19,723 nucleotides of DNA from QQUD01 sp039029915 (lineage in GTDB: Bacteria > Chloroflexota > Anaerolineae > Promineifilales > Promineifilaceae): NCBI GenBank assembly GCA_039029915.1, contig JBCCFD010000097.1, positions 1 through 19,723 of the forward strand. The letters are read 5' to 3'. The first letter of the stretch is position 1. Each line of letters opens with the position of its first letter. The notes beneath the pieces were generated by a model. The model did not search any database. It saw only the letters and a program-made list of their open reading frames with translations, and was not told where the DNA came from. A program made the translations under genes and the position numbers. Below are positions 12,902-19,723 of the stretch, piece by piece.

Positions 12902-13449
12902 TGACTCGCGTAAAAGAACAGCACCTCGTTCATGTCTTGCCTTCAAATTCGGATGAGATTGGGCGGGCACTTTGGCAGCTTAATGAAACGCGGCAAAGAC
13001 TAATAGAGACAGTTGAAACGCTCGAACTAGCGACGCTTGAATGGCGGCCGGAAGCAGAAGCCAATAGTATTGGCACGCTTCTCTACCACATTGCTATTAT
13101 TGAAATGGATTGGCTTTTTGTGGAGGTACTGCAACGGCCGTTTCCGCCTCACTTAGAAGCATTATTTTCCAAACCGGATCGGGATAGTAACGGCCGTTTA
13201 ACACTCATTACCGGCGACTCAATTTCAACACATTTAGACCGCCTCAAAGCCGTCCGCCAAGCGCTTCTTGATGCATTCAGCAAGTTGATGCTCGATGATT
13301 TTCGACGCCCTCGCTCCTTTGAGCCATATGACGTAACGCCTGAATGGGTCATCTTTCATCTGCTCGAACATGAAATCGAACATCGTGGCCATATACAAGA
13401 ACGGCTTAGGCAATATCAGCAACTCAATCTCAACAGAGAGGGAAGGTAG
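12901..13449 (+). CDS. DinB/YfiT-like metal-dependent protein
   Basis: 182 residues forming a predicted four-helix bundle of the DinB/YfiT superfamily. The likely metal ligands are His63 in LLYHIAIIEMDW and His157 and His161 in HEIEHRGHI, the typical HxxxHRG ending. Members are thiol-transferase-like enzymes, some using bacillithiol or mycothiol to detoxify compounds; many are uncharacterised. The start is set by a TAATG overlap, with AAAGGAG 7 nt upstream. The stop TAG is followed at once by the next ATG. This tight packing ties it to the upstream fusion protein and the tautomerase-like gene. A detoxification role is inferred from family and context. Confidence 0.82.
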   Translation: MTRVKEQHLVHVLPSNSDEIGRALWQLNETRQRLIETVETLELATLEWRPEAEANSIGTLLYHIAIIEMDWLFVEVLQRPFPPHLEALFSKPDRDSNGRLTLITGDSISTHLDRLKAVRQALLDAFSKLMLDDFRRPRSFEPYDVTPEWVIFHLLEHEIEHRGHIQERLRQYQQLNLNREGR

Positions 13450-13839
13450 ATGTCACAAGTTAAAATTTACGCATTAAAATCACACATCGATGAAAATCGG
13501 GTGCTAATCTCACAGGGCATCCACGACGCAATCATCACCGCTCTGCACTATCCGAAAGAGAAAAAGGCTCAGCGCTTTATTCCTCTTGAGAAGGAAAACT
13601 TTTTCTATCCCGATGGACGGACCGACCAATATACCATCATTGAAATATCCATGTTTGAGGGTCGTTCAACAGAAGCAAAAAAGTCGCTCATCAGGCAAAT
13701 ATTTAAAAATTTAACCGAACTAACCAACATGTCAGAACAGGACATAGAAATCACCATTTTCGAAACACCAAAAAGCAATTGGGGAATCCGCGGCATGATT
13801 GGTGATGAGTTAGACCTAAACTACAAGGTGGACGTTTAA
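13450..13839 (+). CDS. Tautomerase-superfamily protein lacking the N-terminal proline
   Basis: 129 residues. FIPLEKENFFYPDGR, YTIIEISMFEGRSTEAKKSLIRQIF, ITIFETPKSNWGIRG and the end LNYKV match the tautomerase family with one long beta-alpha-beta chain (Tautomerase_2/3 type). In this superfamily Pro-1, exposed after Met removal, is the catalytic base. Here the product begins MSQVKIY, so position 1 is Ser (TCA, one base from CCA). No alternative start restores a proline, since the DinB-like gene's stop abuts the ATG. Either the enzyme has lost classical tautomerase activity or it uses other chemistry. The rest is well kept, so it is not an obvious pseudogene. The stop overlaps the GNAT start as TAATG. 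Confidence 0.82.
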   Translation: MSQVKIYALKSHIDENRVLISQGIHDAIITALHYPKEKKAQRFIPLEKENFFYPDGRTDQYTIIEISMFEGRSTEAKKSLIRQIFKNLTELTNMSEQDIEITIFETPKSNWGIRGMIGDELDLNYKVDV

Positions 13840-14426
13840 TGGCAGAAGGGACAAAAATCAAGCTCCGACAGTGGACAATGAGGGATGTTGATGTATTCAC
13901 CTATTGGCAACAGCCCCATCACAAATGGCATCAGCTCGATGGCCCTTACTACCCCAAGATGACGACTGAACAGGTTGATAATCTAGCCGCCAAAATATCA
14001 GAGAAAATCAAAATTAAGGAACCAATCCCTAATCGATATGTCATTGCCGATCAAACGACGAACGAGATGGTCGGAATCGTCACGTGGTATTGGGAAAGCC
14101 AAGAAACAAACTGGCTCTCAGTGGGTATTGTTATTTTTGATGAAGCAAATTGGGCCAGAGGGTTTGGTTTTGAAGCGTTGGGGTTGTGGAGTCAGCATCT
14201 ATTTGACACGATGCCCGAGCTGGTAAGGCTAGATTTGCGCACGTGGTCTGGCAATATGGGCATGATGAAGCTGGCCAAGAAATGTGGTTATAAAGAGGAG
14301 GCTCGTTTTCGTATGGCGCGTATTGTGAACGGAAAATATTTTGACGGTATGGGATATGGTGTATTGCGCTCTGAGTGGGAGACATTATATCCTGAGGGGT
14401 TTGGAGGATATTTAATTGGAGCTTGA
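13839..14426 (+). CDS. GNAT-family N-acetyltransferase
   Basis: The 195-residue single-domain GNAT has an N-terminal strand IKLRQWTMRDVDVF, the acetyl-CoA loop SVGIVIFDEANWARGFGFEAL (94-113), and RTWSGNMGMMKLAKKCGYKEEARFR, the usual alpha-3/alpha-4 region with NxxMxxLxxKxGF logic. The shape resembles RimJ/RimL and aminoglycoside 6'-type acetyltransferases; the substrate is not readable from sequence. It starts within the TAATG overlap with the tautomerase-like gene, with AAGGTGG just upstream, and its last 11 bases overlap the next gene. It is the second GNAT of the run. Confidence 0.88.
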   Translation: MAEGTKIKLRQWTMRDVDVFTYWQQPHHKWHQLDGPYYPKMTTEQVDNLAAKISEKIKIKEPIPNRYVIADQTTNEMVGIVTWYWESQETNWLSVGIVIFDEANWARGFGFEALGLWSQHLFDTMPELVRLDLRTWSGNMGMMKLAKKCGYKEEARFRMARIVNGKYFDGMGYGVLRSEWETLYPEGFGGYLIGA

Positions 14427-15324
14427 GGAAAAACGGCCGTTATATCGCCAACAAATCATTCAGACTATTCCTGACCTTGCCATCCAAAGTTGGCGAGAAA
14501 ATCATGAAGGCATGGTCAATGACGTTGTTATCATCAACGAAACGCTCATTTTCCGGTTCCCTAAAAATGATAGCTGGGCTGTTGAAGATTTACATGCTGA
14601 AGCCAACATCCTTTCCTTTCTACGCCCTCGACTTGAAATGCCGCTCCCTGAGTCTACTATCTATGATGGGAAGTTAATTGGCCATTCTTTTATGGGCCAA
14701 GTAATGATTCCCGGCCAGCCCCTACAGCAGCACGACATCTATAGTTTGGCCTCTCGCCCACAGGCCGCATTAGCTGAACAACTAGGCACCTTTCTCTCAC
14801 AGCTTCATTTAATGCCAGTCGACAAAGCCAAAGCGGCGGGTATTACCCCTTCCTTTACCAATCGAACAGGCGCTCAATGGCTTCAGCTTTATGAAGATGT
14901 TCAAAGAGAGCTGTTTCCACATCTCATGGATTTTCAAAAAGAGTGGGTCCATCATCACTTTACGCCATTGGTGGATGACCCAACGTGGATGGAAAGCGAT
15001 TGGGTTATGATGAATGGAGATTTAGCATCTTACCATCTGCTCTACAATCGTGACACAGGAAAGCTAAATGGCATTATTGATTTTGGCACGGCCGGTCTTG
15101 GTGATCCAGCCTGTGATTTTGCGTGTTTGTTAAATCAATATGGAGAGCCGTTTGTTAACCAAATCGGCCGTACTTATGGAAATACAGCATCGCTTATGGG
15201 GCGGGCTAAATTTTGGGCCGGCACGCTATGGCTTCAATGGGCACTAGGGGGCTTACGCAATCCAGATGATCCATCATGGTTCTTTGTTCACATTGGCCGA
15301 GCAAATGGAACGCTCCCTACCTGA
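14416..15324 (+). CDS. APH-like small-molecule phosphotransferase
   Basis: 302 residues with the aminoglycoside-phosphotransferase fold: ATP-site lysine in FRFPK (Lys50), catalytic loop MMNGDLASYHLL (198-209) with catalytic Asp202, and metal site IIDFGTAGLGDPACDFA with Asp222. The usual HGD is NGD, and the Asn four residues after the catalytic Asp is replaced by His (ASYHLL); some macrolide-kinase-like members also have His there. The key acids remain, so activity is plausible. Substrate unknown: aminoglycoside, macrolide or a metabolite. The start is TTG 14416 with GGAGGA (14403-14408) 7 nt upstream, inside the GNAT gene, giving an 11-bp overlap. It ends the plus-strand run, one base from the stop of a convergent gene. 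Confidence 0.85.
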   Translation: MELEEKRPLYRQQIIQTIPDLAIQSWRENHEGMVNDVVIINETLIFRFPKNDSWAVEDLHAEANILSFLRPRLEMPLPESTIYDGKLIGHSFMGQVMIPGQPLQQHDIYSLASRPQAALAEQLGTFLSQLHLMPVDKAKAAGITPSFTNRTGAQWLQLYEDVQRELFPHLMDFQKEWVHHHFTPLVDDPTWMESDWVMMNGDLASYHLLYNRDTGKLNGIIDFGTAGLGDPACDFACLLNQYGEPFVNQIGRTYGNTASLMGRAKFWAGTLWLQWALGGLRNPDDPSWFFVHIGRANGTLPT

Positions 15325-15325
15325 C

Positions 15326-15937
15326 TTAGTAGACACCGAGCCAGCGCATGAGGGGGTCACCCCAAACAAAATAAGCAGACAGCGCGCAGGCAATCAACAG
15401 GAAAAATAAAACGATCATAATGATCGCTACCGTGCGCCAGCGATTTGGTTTTGGGGCTTCAACTGAGGGCACAAGCGGTGTAGACAGTGGCCGTGGGGCA
15501 GAAACGGCCGCTTCGCTTCTAATTTCGGGTAATGGCGGAATTTCAACGGGATTATCCTTAGGCATTTGCATAGCTGGGGTATGGATAAAATCTGGCTCTC
15601 CTTCTTCATCTAAATCTGTGGTGTCTGCTCCAAACACAGCAAACAATAAGACAACCCCGCTGCCCATTGAAACAAGCTGCCCCGGTAAAAGCTCAGTTGA
15701 CGCGTGTGCTTCCATCTGGGAACCATCAATATACGTACCATTTGTACTGCCAAAATCTTCAAGCGTGTAGCCACTGCCCTTCTTGACCAGCTTGGCATGT
15801 TGGCGGGAAATTTCGGGATCATTAATTACAATATCTGAAAGCGGATCACGCCCGATAGAAATTGAATCGTGGATCAGACGAAAAATTTGACCGACTTTAG
15901 GGCCTTTGCGGACAACGAATTGATACTGTTCAGACAC
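15326..15937 (-). CDS. Membrane-anchored FHA-domain protein
   Basis: 203 residues. The N-terminal forkhead-associated domain has Gly29-Arg30, SRQH (44-47) and STNGTYIDG with Asn66-Gly67, the phosphothreonine-binding residues. A proline-rich linker (about 120-165) leads to one C-terminal membrane helix (about 170-191) and a short tail. It should be a tail-anchored receptor with the FHA domain in the cytoplasm, binding Thr-phosphorylated partners of Ser/Thr kinases. The start is GTG (15935-15937) with AGAGG upstream; the ACGGCCGT palindrome overlaps this start. It lies about 100 bp downstream of the murJ-like gene on the same strand, which suggests a shared function. Confidence 0.9.
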   Translation of the reverse strand: MSEQYQFVVRKGPKVGQIFRLIHDSISIGRDPLSDIVINDPEISRQHAKLVKKGSGYTLEDFGSTNGTYIDGSQMEAHASTELLPGQLVSMGSGVVLLFAVFGADTTDLDEEGEPDFIHTPAMQMPKDNPVEIPPLPEIRSEAAVSAPRPLSTPLVPSVEAPKPNRWRTVAIIMIVLFFLLIACALSAYFVWGDPLMRWLGVY

Positions 15938-16037
15938 GGCCGTTACCTCTCACGTTAATTTGCCTAAGACTAGAGGATTCTACAGGATATAAGAGGGATT
16001 ATCCAGCACTCAAATCGCATCGTTGAGCGAAAGCGTT

Positions 16038-17687
16038 TTAAGTAGACCTCAGCCGGGACTTTACCATTTCAAACAGACTCATCACTTCGCGCATTTTGAG
16101 ACGGTTGGCAAAAAGCACAAAAACCAGCAAGCCCACTATCCCAGCCACAACCACCACCACTAAACGCCCGACGAACACATCTGCTGGCATAACATTTTGC
16201 ATGACGTTTGCCGTACCATAAGCAGCAACCCCCGTGGCAATAGCTGCTGTGAATGATTTAACGGCCGTTTCTAAAAACGCAAACCCCTCCCAGTTCCCCA
16301 AATGGCGCGTCAATATCCAGATCATCAGGACCGTATGGAGCATATGTTTGGCTGCATCCGCAACCATCAAGCTTAGCAAACCCAGCGGTTCTAGGAGTAC
16401 CCACGCCACAATCGTGTAAAACACAATGCTCACGACCCCCACAAGCGCCGGTCGCCACGTATCCTTTCGGGCATAAGAGGCAAAAATCAACATTTGATCA
16501 ACCGCCGCAAACGGTAAACCAATCAAATAAACCCGCAGCACCTGTGCCGTGATCAACGTATCTTGTGGCAAGAATTGGCCCCGTTCCAATAGCAAGGCCA
16601 CGATTGGAACGGCAAGAGCAAATAGACCTGCCGTTGCCGGTAAAATCAAGGTCAGTATCAAGCGAACTCCCCCGGCAAGTGTTTGCTTATAAGCATCAAG
16701 CTGTTCTTTTGCAATCTCAGGTGTTTTGGCATCCATAAAGGCAGTTGCCAAGCGAGATAAAGTGGGCAGAATCGCCACCGAAAGGGCCGTTACGACCAAC
16801 CCTTGAGGAAACTGCACTAAGGTTGTGGCGTAATTCATAAACGTGACGCTATTGTCACCCGTTAAAATAGCCAATCGAAAACTAATCCAAATGGCGATCT
16901 GATTGACAATCAGGCCAACAGCAATAGGTGTATAAAGAATGATAATTCGCCTGACTGCAGGGTGTGTCCAATTAAATCTGGGGCGAATACGGCCGTCTCT
17001 CAGCCCGGGCACCAGCAACAGCACCTGCATCAGTGAGCCAATTAGCCAACCCCAAGCTAAACTTTCAATGCGGTCAGGCTGGAGCAGAGCAATAATCACA
17101 ATGGTGCTGTTGAAAATAGCGGCCGTGAACGCGGGCAGCGTAAATCGCTTGAGCGCATAAAGCACGCCAGTCAAAATACTAGCAATACTCATAAAGAGAA
17201 CGGTGGGGGTAGCCAACCTCATCAAATCAACAGTTGTGTTAAACAAGGTTGGATCAGCAAAGTTGCGAGCCCCGGTCAGCTGCGCGACGGCTGGCGTGAA
17301 TAGCTCAACAAAAATGATAATGGCCAGCAAAATAACTACAGCAAAGCTCAAAAAAGCGCTGACGATTCCCCAGAGCTCATCTCGTTTCTCTTTGGCCGCA
17401 TAGTCGCTAAACACCGGCACCAAAGATGAACTCACCATTTCGCCGCCAGTTATTAAATTAAATAGGGTTCTAGGGATTAGGAGCGCAACAGTAAATGCGC
17501 CTAGCAAATCGGAGGTGCCGAACAAATTGGCCTTAACCACTTCGCGAGCCAGGCCCAAAATACGGCTAATAATATTACCGATGGCAATAATGGTTGCCGC
17601 CCTAATAATGCCCCGATCTTCACTGAGGTTTTTAGGTTGCACCGATTTTTCGGTTTCAGTTGGTGCGGTGCCCTTTTCTTCGATCAT
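16038..17687 (-). CDS. murJ: MurJ/MviN-type lipid II flippase
   Basis: 549 residues with about 14 hydrophobic segments. The N-terminal signature SRILGLAREVVKANLFG, the region PRTLFNLITGGEMVSSSLVPVFSDY and the mid-protein VQFPQGLVVTALSVAILPTLSR match MurJ/MviN of the MOP exporter group. MurJ moves undecaprenyl-linked peptidoglycan precursor (lipid II) across the cytoplasmic membrane. About 25 N-terminal residues rich in Thr/Glu/Lys precede the first helix. Chloroflexota walls are thin and unusual, so a role in another lipid-linked precursor is possible. No clear ribosome site precedes the ATG. An FHA protein follows on the same strand; in mycobacteria a MurJ homologue is controlled through an FHA protein, so the pairing is suggestive. 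Confidence 0.92.
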   Translation of the reverse strand: MIEEKGTAPTETEKSVQPKNLSEDRGIIRAATIIAIGNIISRILGLAREVVKANLFGTSDLLGAFTVALLIPRTLFNLITGGEMVSSSLVPVFSDYAAKEKRDELWGIVSAFLSFAVVILLAIIIFVELFTPAVAQLTGARNFADPTLFNTTVDLMRLATPTVLFMSIASILTGVLYALKRFTLPAFTAAIFNSTIVIIALLQPDRIESLAWGWLIGSLMQVLLLVPGLRDGRIRPRFNWTHPAVRRIIILYTPIAVGLIVNQIAIWISFRLAILTGDNSVTFMNYATTLVQFPQGLVVTALSVAILPTLSRLATAFMDAKTPEIAKEQLDAYKQTLAGGVRLILTLILPATAGLFALAVPIVALLLERGQFLPQDTLITAQVLRVYLIGLPFAAVDQMLIFASYARKDTWRPALVGVVSIVFYTIVAWVLLEPLGLLSLMVADAAKHMLHTVLMIWILTRHLGNWEGFAFLETAVKSFTAAIATGVAAYGTANVMQNVMPADVFVGRLVVVVVAGIVGLLVFVLFANRLKMREVMSLFEMVKSRLRST

Positions 17688-17792
17688 AGGGCGAGCATTC
17701 TAACGCTTGGTGGATGGCCTCGCAAACGGCCGTTTCCCTTTAGCAGATGTTGCGTAGTGAATTCATGGGGAACGCTCATCCTTTAGACAGCA

Positions 17793-19723
17793 TCAAGGTG
17801 CATCTTGAGCGCATCTAAAGCCAGCCCCCCAATAGATTTCAGCATCAGTGCCAGCGCCTTGTGGAGCCGGTGGTAAATGGTCACGTGCCGTGGTCCAGAT
17901 CTCAGAGGCACTGCTAAACCAAGCGCCACCTCGAAGCACCTTTTCCCCACTGCTGTCATCAAGATTGGCATCTGCTCGACTGCCTGCAGAAGCATAATAA
18001 TCAGCATCATACCAATCTTGTACCCACTCTTGGACGCCACCAGACATACCCAGCACATTGAACGGACTGGCGCCGCTTGGCAAAGCATCAACGGCAAGAA
18101 ATGGATCAAAAATACTTTCTGGGAAAAAAGGGTCAAGATTATACACGGCTAAGGTGGCGTCCGGGCGGCCATCTCCCCACGGATACGGCCGTTCGTCAAA
18201 GGCCCGCGCTGCATATTCCCACTCAGCTTCTGTTGGCAGGCGTGCCCCCGCCCAGTCACAGTACGATGCTGCACCATACCAACTCACCTGATTCATAGGC
18301 GCGTTAGCATATCCGCCAACTGCCCGATATTGATTGTCTAGATCAACCCGCAAAGCAGAAAATAATGTATCAGACAGGGTAAAGGCACAAACTTGACCGT
18401 CACAATCTCGAATATCAACATTATCGCTGTTTAAGTATGCGGCATATTGAAAAACAGAAATTTCATACTGATCAAGCAAAAAATCAGATACGGTCACCCG
18501 CCGTTGCGGAGAGGCATCAGATCCCTCATTATCAATCCCCATTGTAAAACTTCCCCCGGTAACAAACTGCATCGTCATGCCATCAATGTCCCGAAAGGCA
18601 GATTCGCCAATCGCATTAGACGCCAATTCCTCCAACAGGATGGCATTTCGCTGCTCAACGCTTAGCGTTGGTGTTGGAATGGGTGTAGTCGGTGTCCCGG
18701 AGGAGCTACTGCTTTCTTGGGTCGGACTAGGCATGAACGTCGCTGTAGGTTCTACCGTTCTAAATGCAACGGCCGTTTGGGTACTCGCAATGGCTTGGGC
18801 CGTTTTCTGAACACGAGCTTCAGTTGTCGCATCCATCGATTCCACAGTCGAGATTGTATCTATTTGGGCAACGGCTTCGGCCGCTTCTCCCTCAACAACC
18901 GTAACGGTAGCCTCAGCATTTTCGGCATCGGCAACGGCCGTTGCTAAATCGCGCGTTGCCGTCAGCTGTAGGGCCAGTGCATCGTTCAGAGATTGCTCAA
19001 CTGCAATTGCGGTTTGCTGAGTATTAATTTGCTGTTGATTGGCTCGCGCTGCAAATAGCAAGGCAATAATAAAAATAGTGGTTCCCGCCAAGATCACCAT
19101 CAAAGCCGCATTGAGATACCTGTTGCGCCTCGCTGCTAGTTGAAGGGCGTCATTCTTTTCTTGCAGTACATCTGCATCTCTCGCTTTAAGCGTCGCCACC
19201 TGCTCTTGTTCCTCAAGCAGGGCTTTGGTTTGTTCAAGCTCGCGCTGCTTAGCCGCCTCTTCTCTGGCTATTTCTGCGTCTTCAAGCGCCTGACTTTGCC
19301 GAACAAACTCTTCCTCACTTGGGCTTAAATCATCATAAGCTTGAGCCTCATCAAGCAACATACCCCGCAAAAGGGCATCATCACTACGATTTGTTCGCTC
19401 CCATTGCTCGGCCAGTTCTGTGACTCGCTGACGCTGACGCAAAGAAACGGCCGCTTCTTCCAACCATTCCCCAAGTCGGGGCCAGTTCCTAACCAGCGCC
19501 TCATGCGCGACCTCAACTTGATCATCAGCCGAATTGATGCCGATCGTCAAGCGCACTAAACGCGCGTGAACCAGCTTTTCAATCACCCGATCGATCCGAT
19601 CAGACGCCTCACCGGACTGATGCAGCAACCGTCTTTGGACTCGGGTTCGCGTAAACTCTAACCCACTGCTGGGGCGCACAATACGCAACAAAATACGCTT
19701 TGCGGTCACCTGTTCTTCAGGCA
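17793..19723 (-). CDS. STAND-type remnant, TM helix and SUMF1-like C-terminal domain (N-terminus outside window)
   Basis: The frame is open to the right window edge; a GTG at 19709 is internal, not the real start. From that GTG, residues 67-85 (VAHEALVRNWPRLGEWLEE) are typical of the end of novel STAND NTPase regions; the Walker motifs would lie outside. Next come a charged coiled coil (about 135-195), one membrane helix (198-221), an Ala/Thr/Gln-rich linker with a Ser/Thr/Pro stretch to about 350, and an SUMF1/FGE-sulfatase domain (376-636) with LPTEAEWEYAAR, GGVQEWVQDW and VLRGGAW. The active-site cysteines that follow RGGxW in true formylglycine-generating enzymes are absent (FSSASEIW), so this is probably a binding domain on the far side of the membrane. 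Its job is unknown; a STAND switch with an external sensor is a reasonable guess. Confidence 0.82.
   Translation of the reverse strand, partial: PEEQVTAKRILLRIVRPSSGLEFTRTRVQRRLLHQSGEASDRIDRVIEKLVHARLVRLTIGINSADDQVEVAHEALVRNWPRLGEWLEEAAVSLRQRQRVTELAEQWERTNRSDDALLRGMLLDEAQAYDDLSPSEEEFVRQSQALEDAEIAREEAAKQRELEQTKALLEEQEQVATLKARDADVLQEKNDALQLAARRNRYLNAALMVILAGTTIFIIALLFAARANQQQINTQQTAIAVEQSLNDALALQLTATRDLATAVADAENAEATVTVVEGEAAEAVAQIDTISTVESMDATTEARVQKTAQAIASTQTAVAFRTVEPTATFMPSPTQESSSSSGTPTTPIPTPTLSVEQRNAILLEELASNAIGESAFRDIDGMTMQFVTGGSFTMGIDNEGSDASPQRRVTVSDFLLDQYEISVFQYAAYLNSDNVDIRDCDGQVCAFTLSDTLFSALRVDLDNQYRAVGGYANAPMNQVSWYGAASYCDWAGARLPTEAEWEYAARAFDERPYPWGDGRPDATLAVYNLDPFFPESIFDPFLAVDALPSGASPFNVLGMSGGVQEWVQDWYDADYYASAGSRADANLDDSSGEKVLRGGAWFSSASEIWTTARDHLPPAPQGAGTDAEIYWGAGFRCAQDAP

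Larger units (their letters stand above)
1270..18941. repeat. Dispersed palindrome ACGGCCGT (core of AACGGCCGTT), about 29 copies
   Basis: Copies found by eye start at 1270, 1575, 2177, 2897, 3208, 4006, 4790, 5464, 6424, 6767, 7479, 8582, 10401, 10651, 11018, 11440, 11894, 12531, 12624, 13134, 13190, 14433, 15936, 16261, 16989, 17726, 18185, 18769 and 18934. About ten more sites keep only CGGCCG. Within genes it is read in all three frames, as Asn-Gly-Arg, Thr-Ala-Val or Arg-Pro-Phe/Leu/Tyr, so the constraint is on DNA, not protein. It is absent from 1-1269 and from 8590-10400. Confidence 0.9.

Noticed and set aside
17793..18600. Active formylglycine-generating enzyme
   Set aside because: The cysteines expected after the RGGxW motif are absent (RGGAWFSSASE), and no sulfatase gene is nearby.
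1270..18941. ACGGCCGT as a conserved protein motif or codon-bias artefact
   Set aside because: It is read in three different frames in unrelated proteins and also lies between genes (17726), so neither explains it.
17793..19060. SUMF1-type C-terminal domain as a target of a diversity-generating retroelement
   Set aside because: No reverse transcriptase, template repeat or second copy of the 3' end is visible in the window, and the C-terminus looks like an ordinary SUMF1 domain.

Overview
The base composition is moderate. The genes carry many TTG/GTG starts, one gene ends in a c-type haem motif, and there is a STAND-like protein fused to an SUMF1-type domain. Intergenic DNA is full of short 7- and 8-bp tandem 'words'. 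Together these suggest a filamentous or environmental Chloroflexota (Anaerolineae-like) bacterium. That assignment is inference, because no rRNA or tRNA is present. The 8-mer ACGGCCGT is strongly over-represented: about 29 copies counted by eye, against well under one expected by chance. This resembles the HIP1 palindrome of cyanobacterial genomes.

Layout. (1) 2-343 is the C-terminal end of a protein with a CxxCH haem site. (2) 344-1169 is gene-poor but rich in signals: a terminator-like inverted repeat, two ~105-bp direct repeats that each hold two hairpin arms, a good sigma70-type promoter, a 22-codon leader peptide with a strong ribosome site, and two tandem intrinsic terminators. The first terminator overlaps an alternative antiterminator formed with the end of the leader ORF. 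This has the layout of a ribosome-mediated attenuator. (3) 1170-15324 is an unbroken plus-strand run: RIO-type kinase, methyltransferase, an asymmetric heterodimeric ABC exporter pair, a nucleotidyltransferase, a homodimer-type ABC exporter, a small unknown protein, RsgA GTPase, a GNAT-methyltransferase fusion, a DinB-like protein, a tautomerase-like protein lacking the usual Pro-1, a second GNAT, and an APH-like phosphotransferase. Several junctions are TAATG overlaps or have zero spacing, so large parts are co-translated. (4) 15326-19723 is on the minus strand: a membrane-anchored FHA protein, a MurJ-type lipid II flippase, and a STAND-remnant/TM/SUMF1-domain protein that runs off the window.

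How it may work together. The plus-strand run combines drug efflux (three ABC proteins), families that modify drugs or small molecules (nucleotidyltransferase, APH, GNATs, methyltransferases, DinB) and ribosome-maturation families (RIO kinase, RsgA). The element in front of it looks designed to sense slowed translation. My main hypothesis is an antibiotic- or ribosome-stress-induced resistance island, comparable in logic to the BmrB-attenuated bmrCD exporter of Bacillus but much larger. The sequence shows the pieces; the link between them is inferred. The minus-strand FHA-MurJ pair suggests phospho-dependent control of cell-wall precursor export.
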